A DNA stretch of 64,000 nucleotides from NCBI GenBank assembly GCA_033439265.1, contig JAVTVX010000035.1, positions 10,318,001-10,382,000 on the forward strand. Direction: 5' to 3'. The notes under the pieces are model-generated. The model saw nothing but the letters and a program-made list of their open reading frames with translations, had not been told where the DNA came from and made no database searches. Positions 12,678 to 24,601 of the stretch are shown one piece after another. Each line of letters starts with the position of its first letter. Position 1 is the stretch's first letter. A program made the position numbers and the translations under genes. This stretch comes from Dillenia suffruticosa (taxonomy: Eukaryota; Streptophyta; Magnoliopsida; Dilleniales; Dilleniaceae).

Positions 12678-13492
12678 CATTGAAAGAAAAATAGTCAAAG
12701 GGGAATAAATTCAATCTCCCAACTATTGTGAACAGATACAATCCTTGAAGCAAATAAAATTTTCGTTGTTATGTTCTTTCCTTTCCATATCATTGCGAAC
12801 AACATGAAAGAAAGAACGTCCTTCTATTTGTCAAGCCATTTCCCAGCTACTATTGTGAACAGATACTATTGTGAACTAGTCCATTTCCCCTTCTTTCATG
12901 TTAACCTGTTCATAAAAGTTTTTGAAAGTTTCATTTTTGGAGTTACTCATTGCTTACTTCGCCTCTTTCTTGGCCACTACGTCTTTTTCCAAATTTTTCT
13001 CTTTTTGCTGGTGTAGAGTAATTTATGGACAATTGTTTTTGCCTTTACTTTTTCTTGTATTACTTTTTCTACTGCTAAGATTTTTTATTTTGAGGTACAC
13101 GTCATTTTTCTCACCAAAAACACTATTAGCTATAGTTTGCACATGAAATGTCATCTCTGCTCATGTCGTATTATAGTCACGATGTACTTCTCCTAAGGCC
13201 TCTTCTCCTACTCTCTCCATAAAATTGTTTTGTTTCTCATCATTTAAATTCCACCACTTAATCCTATGGGTTGTTCATACTTCCATCCATGAATACTATG
13301 CTTGAAGAAAGTTCTTGGGTTTTGTTTTGTTATTCTGAATGCATGAAAATGCAAAACAAAAACCAAGTAAGACATACCGAATAACAAGCCTAATCCAACG
13401 ATGGAAGCAAAATAGCTTTCGTAGGGAACCACAATGACCCAACAAAAGTCTTTTGAAATCACTGAGAAGCTCGAGAAAGAGCTCAGGTAAAA

Positions 13493-13566
13493 TGTCTGAG
13501 CCCAGGTTCAAACTGGGGACCTCTAGTGTGTGAGACTAGGGTGATGACCAACTACACCACCCAGAC
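13493..13566 (-). tRNA. tRNA-Val (CAC), array copy 8
   Basis: CAC with a fully paired anticodon stem and a TTTT terminator. The T stem CCCAG/CTGGG stays paired although both strands differ from the array consensus. The B box is altered to AGTTTGAACC, which may weaken TFIIIC binding. Confidence 0.8.
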
Positions 13567-14392
13567 CATTAAAGGAACAACAATCAAAGGGCGATAAATT
13601 TAATCTACCTACTGTTGTGAACAGATACAATCATTGAAGCAAATAAAATTTTTGTTGTTATGTTATTTCCTTTTCATAACAGTTCAAACAAAATGAAAGA
13701 AGCAAGGTCCTTCTACTTGTCAAGCCATTTCCCCGCTACTTTTGTGAACAGATACTATTGTGAACATATCCATTTCCCCTTCTTTCTTGTTAAGCCATTA
13801 GTAAAACTTTTTGATAGTTACATTTTTGTATTTACTCATTGCTCACTTCGCCTCTTTTTTGGAAACTACGTATTGCTCCAAAATTTTCTCTTTTTGCTAG
13901 TGTAGAGTAATTTATAGACAATTCTTTCTGCCTTTACTTTTTCTATTATTTCTTTTTCAACCACTAAGATTCTTTATTCAGAGGTACACGTCATTTTTCT
14001 AACCAAATATACTATCAGCGATAGTTTTCACATGAAACGTCATCTCTTCTCATGCCGTATTAAGGTCACCATGTAGTTCTCCTAAGGCCTCTTCTCCTAC
14101 TCTCTCCTTAAAATTTTTTGGTTTCTCATCATTTAAATTCCACCACTTAATCCAGAGGATTGTGCATACTTTCCTTGTATGAATACTATGCTTGAAGAAA
14201 GTTCTTGGGTAATTTCTTGGGTTTTTGTTTTCTAATGATTAATGCGAAAATGCAAAACAAAAACCAAGTAAGACATACCTAATAACAAGCCCAATCCACT
14301 GACGGAAGCAAAATAGCTTTCATTGGGAAGCGCTACGACCCAACAAAAGTCTTTGAAATCCCTGAGAAGTTTGAGAAAGAGCTCAAGTAAAA

Positions 14393-14454
14393 TGTTCGAA
14401 CTGGGGACCTCTAGTGTGTGAGAATAGTGTGATAACCAACTACACCACCCATAC
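14393..14454 (-). pseudogene. tRNA-Val remnant, array copy 9
   Basis: 62 nt: the 3' acceptor strand and one side of the T stem are lost, while the D arm and the CAC anticodon loop remain. Not foldable as a tRNA. Confidence 0.85.
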
Positions 14455-15270
14455 CATTGAAGGAACAAGGGGGAAAAATTCAATCTCCCTACTATTGTCA
14501 ACAGATACAATCATTGAAGCAAATAAAATTTTTGCTGTTATGTTCTTTCCTTTTCATATCAGTTCAAACAATATGAAAGAAACATGGTCCTTCTACTTGT
14601 AAAGCCATTTCCCCGCTACAATTGTGAACAGATACTATTGTGAACATGTCCCTTTCCCCTTCTTTCTTGATAAGCCATTAGTAAAAGTTTTTTATAGTGC
14701 CATTTTTGGACTTACTTATTGCTCACTTCGCCTCTTTCTTGGCTACTACGTAATTCTACAAATTTTTCTTTTTTTGCTGGTGTAGGTAATTTATAGACAA
14801 TTCATTTTGCCATTACTTTTTTTGTATATCTTCTTCCACCACTAAGATTTTTTATTTAGAGGTACCCGTAATTTTTCTTACCAAATACACTATCAGCAAT
14901 AGTTTTCACATGAAACGTCATCTCTCCTGATGCTGTATTAAGGTCACGTTGTAGTTGTCCTAAGGCCACTTCTCCTACTCTCTCCATAAAATTGTTTGGT
15001 TTCTCATCGTTTAAATTCCACCACTTAATCCTAAGGGTTGTGCATACTTTCCTTCTATGAATACTATGCTTAAAGAAAGTTCATGGGTAATTTCTTGGGT
15101 TTTTGTTTTGTAATCATTAACACGAAAATGCAAAAAAAAACCAAGTAAGACATACCTAATAACTTGCTCAATCCAACGCCAGCAGCAAAACAGCTTTCGT
15201 AGGGAAGCGCTACAACCCAACATAAGTCTTTTGAAATCGCTGAGAAGTTTGAGAAAGAGCTCAAGTAAAA

Positions 15271-15344
15271 TGTATAAGCCCGGATCCGAACCGGGGACCT
15301 ATAGTGTATTAGACTAGCGTGATAACCAACTACACCACCCAGAC
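15271..15344 (-). tRNA. tRNA-Val-derived copy 10, anticodon AAU
   Basis: 74 nt with TTTT terminator, but loop CTAATAC gives AAU (Ile type). The B box is GGTTCGGATCC. It is the first copy from the left with the T-loop and anticodon-stem changes (cctatag) that dominate the right block. Confidence 0.7.
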
Positions 15345-16182
15345 CATTGAAGGAAAAACAGTCACATGGGGATAAATTCAATCTCCCGACAGTTCTGAAC
15401 TTATACAATCATTGAAGTAAATAAAATTGTTGCTGTTATGTTCTTTCCTTTTCATATCAGTTCGAACAAGATGAAAGAAAGAAGGTCCTTCTACTTGTCA
15501 AGCCATTTCCCCGCTACTATTGTGAACAGATACTATTGTGAACATGTCCTTTTCCCCTTCTCTCTTGTTAAGCCATTAGTAAAAGTTTTTGGTAGTTTCA
15601 TTTTTGGACTTACTTATTGCTCGCTTCCCCTCTTTATTGGCTTCAACATATTTCTTCAAATTTTTCTATTTTTGCTAAAGTAGAGTAATTTATAGATAAT
15701 TCTTTTTGCCTTTACCTTTTCTTGTATTTCTTTTTCTCACCACTAAGATTCTTTATTTAGAGGTACACGTCACTTTTCTCACCAAATACACTGTCAGCTA
15801 TAGTTTTCACATGAAATGCCAACTCTTCTCTTGCTATATTAAGGTCACGATGTATTACTCCAATGGGTTCTTCTCCTACTGTCTCCATAAAATTATTTTG
15901 TTCTCATCGTTTAAATTCCACCCCTTAATCCTAGGGGTTGTGCATACTTTCTTCTATGAATACTATGCTTGAAGAAAGTTCTTGGGTAATTCTTAGGTAA
16001 TTTCTTGGGTTTTTGTTTTGTAATAATTAACGTGAAAATGCAAAACAAAAACCAAGTAAGACATACCTAATAACAAGCCCAATCCAATGATGGAATCAAA
16101 ACAGCTTTCGTAGGGAAGCGCTACGGCCCAACATGAGTCTTTTGAAATCACTGAGAAGTTTGAGAAAGAGCCCAGGTAAAAC

Positions 16183-16256
16183 TTTCTAAGCCCGGGTTCA
16201 AACCGGGGACCTTTAGCATGTAAAACTAGCGTGATAACCAACTACACCACACAGAC
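16183..16256 (-). tRNA. tRNA-Val-like, anticodon UAC, array copy 11
   Basis: The loop reads TTTACAT, giving UAC, which is still a valine anticodon. The acceptor arm is weakened (GTCTGTG against CTTAGAA). A TTTT lies just downstream. Identity as valine is plausible but function is doubtful. Confidence 0.65.
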
Positions 16257-17083
16257 CATTGAAGGAAAAACTATCAAAGGGGGATAAATTCAATCTCCCT
16301 ACAGTTCTGAATAGATACAATCTTTGAAGAAAATAAAATTTTTGCTATTATGTTCTTTCCTTTTCATATCAATTCGAACAACATGAAAGAAAGAAGGTCA
16401 TTCTACTTGTCAAGCCATTTCCCCGCTACTATTGTGAACAGATACTATTGTGAACATGTCCCATTCCCCTTCTTTCTTGTTAAGCCGTTAGTGAAAGTTT
16501 TTGATAGTTTCATTTTTGGACTTACTTATTGCTTACTTCACCTCTTTCTTGGCTACTACGTATTTCTCCAAAATTTTCTTTTTTTGCTTGTGTAGAGTAA
16601 TTCAGGGACAATTGATTTTTCCTTTACTTTTTCTTGAATTTCTTTTTCTACCACTAAGATTCTTTATTTAGAGGTACACGCCATTTCTCTCACCAAATAC
16701 ACTATCAACGATAGTTTTCACATGAAATGTCATCTCTTCTCATGCCATTTGAGGTCCCGATGTAGTTCTCCTAAGGCCTCTTCTCCTACTCTCTCCATAA
16801 AATTGTTTGGTTTCTCATCGTTTAAATTCCAACACTTAATCCTAAGGGTTGTGCATACTTTCCTTTTATGAATACTATGCTTGAAGAAAGCTCATAGGTA
16901 ATTTTTTGGGTTTTTGTTTTGTTATGATGAATGCGAAAATGCAAAACAAAAACCAAGTAAGACATACCTAATGACAAGCCCAATCCAACGACAGAAGCAA
17001 AATAGCTTTGATAGGGAAGCGCTTCGACTCAACATAAGTTTTTTGAAATCACTGAGAAGTTTGAGAAAGAGCTCAGGTAAAAC

Positions 17084-17157
17084 TGTCTGAGCCCAGGTTC
17101 AAACCGGGGACCTCTAGTATGTGAGACTAGCATGATAACCAACTACACCACCCAAAC
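17084..17157 (-). tRNA. tRNA-Val (CAC), array copy 12
   Basis: CAC in loop CTCACAT, paired anticodon stem, B box GGTTTGAACC, TTTT one base down from the usual place. One acceptor pair becomes G-U (5' GTTTGGG). Confidence 0.82.
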
Positions 17158-17984
17158 CCTTGAAGTAAACACTATCAAAGGGGGAAAAATTCAATCTCCC
17201 TACTGTTGTGAATAGATACAATTATTGAAGCAAATAAAAATCTTTCTGTTATGTTCTTTCCTTTTCATATCAGTTCGAACAATATGAAAGAAAAAAGGTC
17301 CTTCTACTTGTCAAACCATTTCACCGCTATTATTGTGAGTAGATACTATTGTGAACTTGTCCGTTTCCCCTTCTTTCTTGTTAAGCTATTAGTAAAAATT
17401 TTTTATAGTTTCATTTTTGGACTTACTCATTTCTCACTTCACCTCTTTCTTGGGTACTACGTATTTCTCCAAATTTTTCTCTTTTTCCTTGTGTAGAGTA
17501 ATTTATAGACAATTCTATTTGCCTTTACTTTTTCTTATATATCTTTTTCCACCACTAAGATTCTTTATTTCGAGGTACACGTCATTTTTCTCACCAAATA
17601 CACTATCAGCAATAGATTTCACATGAAACGTCATCTCTTCTCATACGGTATTAAGGTCACAATATAGTTCTCCTTAGGCCTCTTCTCCTCCTCTCTCCAT
17701 AAAATTGTTTGGTTTCTCATCGTTTCAATTCCACCACTTAATCCTAAGGGTTGCACATACTTTCCTTCTATGAATACTATGCTTGAAGAAAGTTCTTGGG
17801 TAATTTCTTGGGCTTCTGTTTTGTTATGATGAATGCAAAAATACAAAACAAAAACCAAGTAAGACATACCTAATAACAAGCCCAATCCAATGACGAAAGC
17901 AAAACATCTTTCGTTGGGAAGCGCTATGGCCCAACTTAAGTCTTTTGAAATCCTTGAGAAGTTTGCGAAGGAGCTCAGGTTAAA

Positions 17985-18058
17985 TGTCTGGGCCCGGGTT
18001 CGAACCGGGGACCTCTAGTGTGTGAGACTATCATGATAACAAACTACGCCACTTAAAC
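17985..18058 (-). tRNA. tRNA-Val (CAC), array copy 13, weak
   Basis: CAC with good T and anticodon arms, but the 5' acceptor strand GTTTAAG no longer pairs well with CCCAGAC, and the T-run after the gene is only three long. Confidence 0.65.
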
Positions 18059-18997
18059 AATTGAAGGAGAAGCAGTCAAAGGGGAATAAATTCAATCTCC
18101 CAACTGTTATAAATAGATACAATCATTGAAGCAAATAAAATTTTTGTTGTAATGTTCTTTCCTTTTCATATCATTGCGAGCATGTTCTCACGCAAAGGGC
18201 GATAAATTCAATCTCCCTGATCATATGAACAGATACAATCATTCAAGCAAATAAAATTTTTGTTGTTATGTTCTTTCCTTTTCATATCAGTTCAAGCAAT
18301 ATGAAATAAAGAAGGTCTTCTACTTTTCAAGCCATTTCCCCGCTACTTCTGTGAATAGATACTATTGTGAACATGTTCTTTTCCCCTTCTTTCTTGTTAA
18401 GCCTTTAGTAAAAGTTTTTGATAGTTTCATTTTTGGACTTACTCATTGCTCACTTCACCTCTTTCTTGGCTATTGTGTATTGCTCCAAATTTTTCTCTTT
18501 TTGCTAGTGTAGAGTAATTCATAAGCAATTCTTTTTGCCTTTACTTTTTTTTCTATTTCTTTTTCCACCACTAAGATTCTTTATTTAGAGGTATACGTCA
18601 TTTTTCTAATCTAATACACTTTCAGTGATAGTTTTCACATGAAATGTCACTCTTCTCTTGCCGTATTAAGGTCTCAATGTACTTCTCCTAAGACCTCTTC
18701 TCCTACTCTCCCCATAAAATTGTTTTGTTTCACATCGGTTAAATTCCACCACTTAATCCTAAGAGTTGTGCATACTTTCCTTATATGAATACCATGCTTG
18801 AAGAAATTTCTTCGGTATTTTCTTGGGTTTTTTTTGTTATGATGAATACGAAAATGCAAAACAAAAACCAAGTAAGACATACCTAATGGCATGCCCAATC
18901 CAACAATAGAAGCAAAACAGCTTTCGTAGGGAAGCGCTACGGCCCAACATAAGTCTTTTGAAATCGCTGAGAAGTTTGAGAAAGTGCTAAGTAAAAA

Positions 18998-19071
18998 TGA
19001 CTGAGCCCTGGTTTGAGCCAGGAACCACTAGTGTGCGAGACAAGCATGATAACCAACAGCTCCGCCAAGAC
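18998..19071 (-). pseudogene. tRNA-Val-derived copy 14, degenerate
   Basis: 74 nt and alignable throughout, but with many changes: loop CTCGCAC (anticodon CGC), a broken anticodon-stem pair and altered D arm. A T5 run follows. It neighbours the copia insertion. Confidence 0.7.
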
Positions 19072-19577
19072 TATTTAAGGTAAAACAGTCAGAGGGGGAT
19101 AAATTCAGTCTCCCTACTGTTGTGAACAGATACAATCATTGAAACAAATAAAATTTTTGCTGATATGTTCTTCCCTTCTCATATCAGTTTGAGCAATAAG
19201 AAAGAAAGAAGCTCCTTGTAATTGTCAAGCCATTTCCCCGCTACTATTGTGAACAGATACTATTGTAAGCATGTCCCTTTCCCCTTCTTTCTTGTTTAGC
19301 CGTTAGTAAAAGTTTTTTATAGTTTCATTTTTGGACTTACTCATTGCTTACTTCGCCTCTTTCTTGGCTACTACGTATTTCTCCAAATTTTTCTCTTTTT
19401 GCTAATGTAGAGTAATTTATAGACAATTCTTTTTGCCTTTACTTTTTCTTGTATTTATTTTTCCCACCACTAAAATTCTTTATTTAGAGGTATACGTCAT
19501 TTTTCTCACCAAACACACTGTCAGCTATAGTTTTCACATGAAACTTCAACTCTTCTCTCGCCATATTAAGGTCACGA

Positions 19578-19582
19578 TATAT
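19578..19582. other. Target site duplication of the copia element (left)
   Basis: tatat, repeated at 24,206-24,210. Without the element, the flanks rejoin as cacga-tatat-tactcc, which fits the array unit's own sequence. Confidence 0.9.
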
Positions 19583-19855
19583 TGTTGAAACAGATGAGAA
19601 AACTTATAGACTCTGAGTGATGGTGAGCAAAAATATTCAGCCTTCTCATTTTATTGAGTAGAGCCATTACTTATTTATGAGCACTACAAATAACAAATTC
19701 AGAAAAAAAGGCAAAATATCTGATGAATGATAGTTAGCAGGAATGCTGCATAACTCTAGCTAAGAGAGAATATAGCAACAATATTGACTCTAACCATAAG
19801 AGAGAAAATAGGAGAGAACACAGCAAACTAACTTGATTTGAATCAATTTTCTACA
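19583..19855 (-). repeat. Copia LTR (3' LTR by element orientation)
   Basis: Starts tgttgaaacag and ends ttttctaca. Nearly identical to 23,932-24,205. Confidence 0.95.
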
Positions 19856-19868
19856 CTCCCCCTTGATT
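19856..19868 (-). other. Polypurine tract of the copia element
   Basis: On the minus strand, tcaagggggag lies directly before the 3' LTR, the usual place for plus-strand priming. Confidence 0.8.
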
Positions 19869-19879
19869 CAAATTCACAT

Positions 19880-20520
19880 ACCCCAAGTTGTAGCCTTAGA
19901 TATTCATGTTTATCCTTGGGGAGTGACTTTGTAAGAATGTCTGCCACTTGTTCCTCAGTACTGCAATGCTTTAAGGTAATAGTTTCTTCTGCCACTAGAT
20001 CTCGAATAAAATGTGCCCTGATATCAATATGCTTAGTCCTCCCATGGTATACAGGATTCTTAGCCATGGCAATAGTTGACTTGTTATCACAATAAATTTA
20101 TGTAGCTCCAAATTGATTTTGGCTTAGATCAGATAATATTCTTCTCAACCAGATTGCTTGACATGCTGAAGTTGTGGCAGCTATATATTCTGCTTCTAAA
20201 GTTGATAGAGCAACTGTGGCCTGTTTCTTTGAACTCCATGTTATTGCTCCTGATCCAAGACTAAAGATGAATCCTGAAGTACTCTTTCTGTCTTCTATAC
20301 AGTCTGCCCAATCACTATCAGTGAAGCCATGTAATTTGAATTCTGGAACTTTGCCATACCAGATTCCAAAATTTGTAATTCCAGCTATGTAACGCAGGAT
20401 TCTCTTAGCAGCTCCAAGATGATGTTTTGTTGGGCTATGCATAAACCTGGATATCACCCCAACTGAGTATGCAATGTCAGGCCTAGAATGTGTTAAATAG
20501 ATCAATCCTCCAACCAAACT
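19880..20520 (-). pseudogene. Copia RNase H region (fossil)
   Basis: The translation shows ADCIEDRKSTSGFIFSLGSG, then STLEAEYIA and, near the end, EEQVADILTKSLPK. These are the standard copia RNase H signatures (catalytic D and E regions). It lies next to the polypurine tract, as expected for the end of pol. Confidence 0.9.
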
Positions 20521-20559
20521 TCTGAATTGTCTTTCATTTGCTGGTTCTGTTCCATCATT

Positions 20560-21405
20560 TGCCTAACATTTCTCATTCAAATTCATAGGTGTGGGAGCAA
20601 GTTTGCAATTTAACATATTGAATCTCTTTAAGAGATCAGTTGCATATTTCTTCTGTGAGATGAAGACACCACCTTCAACCTGTCTTACTTCAATACCAAG
20701 AAAATAATGAAGCATTCCAAGATCAGACATTTCAAACTTCTTCTTCATGATGGATTGGAACTTGCTTACAAGAGTTGCAGATGATCCCATATATATCATA
20801 TCATCAACATATAGACAAACATAGAGAACATCATTACCTTCTCTTTTAATGTAGAGAGTGGCTTCATTTTTGCTTCGTTCAAATCCATTCTGCAGAAAAT
20901 AGGAATCAATATTCGCATACCAAGGTCGTGGAGCTTGTTTTAATCCATACAAAGCCTTTCTCAGTTTGTACACATTTTCCTCCTTCCCTTGAATTTCAAA
21001 CCCTTCAGGCTACAAGACATAGACCTCTTCCTCCAATTCTCCATTTAAAAAGGCAGACTTTACATAAAATCATAGATTAGCCAATTTAATTGAGCAGCTA
21101 CAGCCAAAAAGGTTCTTACCGTTTCAAACCTTGCTACAGGTGAAAATGTGTCTTCAAAATCAATCCCTTATTGCTGTGAATATCCCTTTGCCACCAGTCT
21201 TGCTTTATGCTTTTGTATACTCCCATCAGCATTGTATTTGGTTCGAAATACCCACTTTACTCCTATAGCTTTCTTTCCTTTAGGAAGTTTTACAAGTTCC
21301 CATGTTCTGTTTTTCTCAATAGCTGCCATCTCTTCCTCCATTGCTTCATTCCATTCCTTTTTTGTCACAGCTTCTTTAAATGTAGTGGGATCAGCAACAT
21401 ACATA
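20560..21405 (-). pseudogene. Copia reverse transcriptase region (fossil)
   Basis: Recognisable by IGVKWVFRTKYNADGSIQKH, KARLVAKGYSQ, YGLKQAPRPWY and the catalytic YVDD box (YVDDMIYMGS). Order and spacing fit copia RT. Confidence 0.92.
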
Positions 21406-21559
21406 GCATGAATGGCTTCATAGATATTCCTCAGGGACTTGTACTTTCGTGGTTGCTCATCTTCAGATGAACTTTGTGAGGTGCTGCCTTGCCCTGAGCT
21501 TCCTGACCCTGAAGTGTCTGAAGTGCGTGGTGAAACTGGAGGGGTTAAGACCTTCTACT

Positions 21560-22950
21560 GCTTAGTAATCATAGGGCCTTTGTTCTCTACTTCTTCATCT
21601 GTGTCAAACTGAATTCCACTTTCTTCACTTTGGTACCATCTCCATCTACCCTTCTCATTAAAGGTAACATCCCTGCTTATGATCACTTTGCCATTTTCAG
21701 GATTATAAAGTCTGTAAGCTTTAGATTTTGTACAGTATCCAATAAAAATGCACTTTGTAGCCTTTTCATCAAGTTTGCTACGCTTTTGAGAATTAATTAG
21801 TGCATATGAAATACAGCCAAAAATCCTTAAATGGCTTACCCAGGGCCTTCGACCGGTCCAAACTTCATATGGGATGTGATCTACTATTACTCGTGTTGGA
21901 GATATGTTCAGTAGATAAACTGCAGTTGCAATTGCTTCTTCCCAGAACTGAGTTGGAAGTTCTTTTTCCTGCAGCATGCTTCTGGCCATTTCAACCACTG
22001 TTCGATTCTTTCGCTCTGCTACTCCATTTTGCTCCGGTGTGTATGGAGCCGTTAATTCCCTGCGAATTCCATTCTCATCACAGAACAAATTAAACTCATA
22101 GGATGTGAATTCCCTGCCTCTATCAGTTCTCAGGGCTTTGATGTATCTCCCACTCTGCTTTTCCACAAGGGCTTTAAACCTTTTAAAAACTTCAAGAGCT
22201 TCAGATTTTGCCTGTAAAAAATAGACCCAACTCATTCGACTATAATCATCAGTTAATAACATAAAATACCTGCTTCCACCCAGAGAAATTGTTTTCATGG
22301 GACCGCATATGTCAGCATGTATCAAGTCTAAAATTTTTTGTGCTCTCCAAGCAGACCCTTCAGGAAATGGTCTCCTGTTTTGCTTGCCATAGACACATGC
22401 TTCACATATCTCCAAAGATTTAATATTGGGAAGTCCCTGAACCATCCCTTTCTGCTGCAATAGCTTCAAACTTCTTTCATTGAGATGGCCATAACGTAAA
22501 TGCCACAACTTTGACTCCTCCTTTTCACGAACTACCATTGCATGATATTGGACATTAGCTATATTAATAAGAAATAGCTTATTTGTAGTCATGCTTGCTT
22601 CTACTACTACTTCTTGCGATTTCCTATCTTTAATCACACAAGAGTTCTCTTCAAATAATACTGAGAAGCCATTAGTTAGCAATTGCCCAACACTCAGTAG
22701 GTTCTGAGTAAGACTCGGAACAAAGAAAACATTTGAGATTAGTTTTGTACCTCCATTTACATTACCTATCACCACAGTTCCTTTGCCCTCGACTTGCATT
22801 TGCTTATCATCACCTAACCTGACCTTTATCTTGTAAGTGTCATCAATGTCTTTGAACAGTGAATGTATACCTGTCATATGATTAGAACAACCACTGTCCA
22901 AGAACCAAATATTTTCCATCTCCTGTGTGGCCTCACACTTTGCCATGAAC
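21560..22950 (-). pseudogene. Copia protease-integrase region (fossil)
   Basis: The protease site is WFLDSGCSNHMTG. Next come the GAG-pre-integrase motif LWHLRYGHLNERSLKLL, the zinc-binding CEACVYGKQ and the integrase core (DLIHADICGPM, TDDYSRMSWVYFL, PEQNGVAERKNRT). A family-typical tail (WTGRRPWVSHLRIFGC, then CIFIGYCTKSKAYRLYNP) follows. A zinc knuckle at the gag end lies just upstream. Confidence 0.93.
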
Positions 22951-23135
22951 AATTTAATTTCTTCATCATCTGCTTCTTCAACATAATTTGCCTGATTTGC
23001 TTTCTTCCAGCAGTTTGTTGCAATATGTCCATATTTCTTACAGTAATAGCATTAAATAGATTGTCGTTGCCATTCTTCTCCAGAGCGTCCTCGTCCACGT
23101 CCTCTCATGCCACGTCCACGGAAGCCTCCTCTGCC

Positions 23136-23855
23136 TCAGCCTCTTCCACCAAATGTTTCTGGTTCCTCATACGAATCAACATTTTGGTGTGAATTTGGAA
23201 TCTCACCCTTCACTTGGAGTGCTTTTTCTTCTGTTTGCTCAATTGTTCTATTCATCCTAGCTTCATGAGCTTGTAAAGAACCCATTAACTCATCAAAGGT
23301 AAATATAGATAAATCTTTAGATTCTTCTATTGCAGCAACTACGTAATCAAATTTTGGAGTTAAACTTCTTAAGACTTTTGCAACAATTGTTTGGTCAGAA
23401 TATGTCTCACCATATGTTCTCATCTGAGTTACAATGGCTGAAACCCGAGATAGGAAATCTTGGACAGACTCTCTGTGTTTCATTGCTGCAGTCTCAAAGT
23501 CACGACGGAGGAGTTGAAGCTTTACTGCAATTACTTTGGAGTCTCCCTGAAATTCTTTCTTTAGAATCTGCCATGCCTCTTTGGAGGTGTTTGCTGCAAC
23601 AATCCTGGAGAAAATACTCTCATGTACTGCTTGCTGAATGAAGAAGTGGGCTTTCGATTCCTTTTTCTTATTTTCTTTCAACTGAGCTTCATCATCTGAT
23701 TCAAGGTAGCCATGCTCAACCAAATCCCACAATTCCTGAGACTTGAACAAGGTCTTCATCTTGATGCTCCAAAATTCATACTTTTCTCCATTGAAGATTG
23801 GGATTGATGGTTGAGATGTTGAGAAATTGTTTGCTGCCATACCTGTAAGACTCAA
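23136..23855 (-). pseudogene. Copia gag region (fossil)
   Basis: The N-terminal part MAANNFSTSQPSIPIFNGEK and KYEFWSIKMKTLFKSQELWD mark a UBN2-type copia gag. It lies just inside the 5' LTR and primer site. Confidence 0.9.
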
Positions 23856-23913
23856 ATTCTCGTATTTTCTTCCTTTTATATTTCTCTCGATTGCCCAGCC
23901 AATAGATTGAACT

Positions 23914-23927
23914 TGGCTCTGATACCA
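23914..23927 (-). other. Primer binding site of the copia element
   Basis: The minus strand reads TGGTATCAGAGCCA, complementary to the 3' end of initiator tRNA-Met, four bases inside the 5' LTR. Confidence 0.92.
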
Positions 23928-23931
23928 ATTT

Positions 23932-24205
23932 TGTTGAAACAGATGAGAAAACTTATAAACTCTCAGTGATGGTGAGCAAAAATATTCAGCCTTCTCATTT
24001 TATTGAGTAGAGCCATTGCTTATTTATAAGCACTACAAATAACAAATTCAGAAAAAAAAGGCAAAATATCTGATGAATGATAGTTAGCAGGAATGCTACA
24101 TAACTCTAGCTAAGAGAGAATATAGCAACAATATTGACTCTAACCATAAGAGAGAAAATAGGAGAGAACACAGCAAACTAACTTGATTTGAATCAATTTT
24201 CTACA
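23932..24205 (-). repeat. Copia LTR (5' LTR by element orientation)
   Basis: Same tgttgaaac...ttctaca ends as 19,583-19,855, with about five base differences and one extra A. Confidence 0.95.
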
Positions 24206-24210
24206 TATAT
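24206..24210. other. Target site duplication of the copia element (right)
   Basis: tatat, matching the copy at 19,578-19,582. Confidence 0.9.
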
Positions 24211-24527
24211 TACTCCTAAGGTTTGTTCTCCAACTCTCTCCATAAAATTGTTTCTTTTCCCATCATTTAAATTCCACCACTTAATCCTAAGTGTTGTGCA
24301 TGCTTTCCTTTAATGAATACTATGCTTGAAGAATGTTCTAAGGTATTTTATTGGGTTTTTGTTTTGTTATAATGAATGCGAAAATGTAAAACAAAAACCA
24401 AGTTAGACATACCTAAAGACAAGCCCAAGCCAACAATGGAAGCAAAACAGCTTTAGTAGGGAAGCGATATGGCCCAACATCAGTCTTTTGGCATCACTAA
24501 GAAGTTTGAGAAAGAGATCAGGTAAAA

Positions 24528-24601
24528 TGTCTGAGCCCGGGTTTGAGCCGGGAATCCATAGTGTGTGAGACTAGCGTGATAACCAGCTGCACAACCCAGA
24601 C
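24528..24601 (-). tRNA. tRNA-Val (CAC), array copy 15
   Basis: CAC in loop CTCACAC, acceptor GTCTGGG/CTCAGAC intact, TTTT terminator. B box GGCTCAAACCC, and the variable loop and one anticodon-stem pair are changed. Confidence 0.8.

Larger units (their letters stand above)
19583..24205 (-). mobile_element. Ty1/copia LTR retrotransposon (minus strand), both LTRs present
   Basis: A 4.6-kb element with two LTRs of about 273 bp, primer site, purine-rich tract, and gag, protease, integrase, RT and RNase H parts in copia order on the minus strand. It sits between 5-bp target duplications (tatat, 19,578-19,582 and 24,206-24,210) inside an array unit. The two LTRs differ at about five bases by eye (~1.8%). 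That would mean roughly 0.7 million years at a fast grass-type rate and several million at slower woody-plant rates. The coding part is broken about five times, so it is a structurally complete fossil. The domain style suggests the Tork side of copia (low confidence). Confidence 0.95.

Noticed and set aside
20174-23641. Plus-strand open frames inside the copia element
   Set aside because: They are antisense shadows of the gag-pol region on the minus strand.
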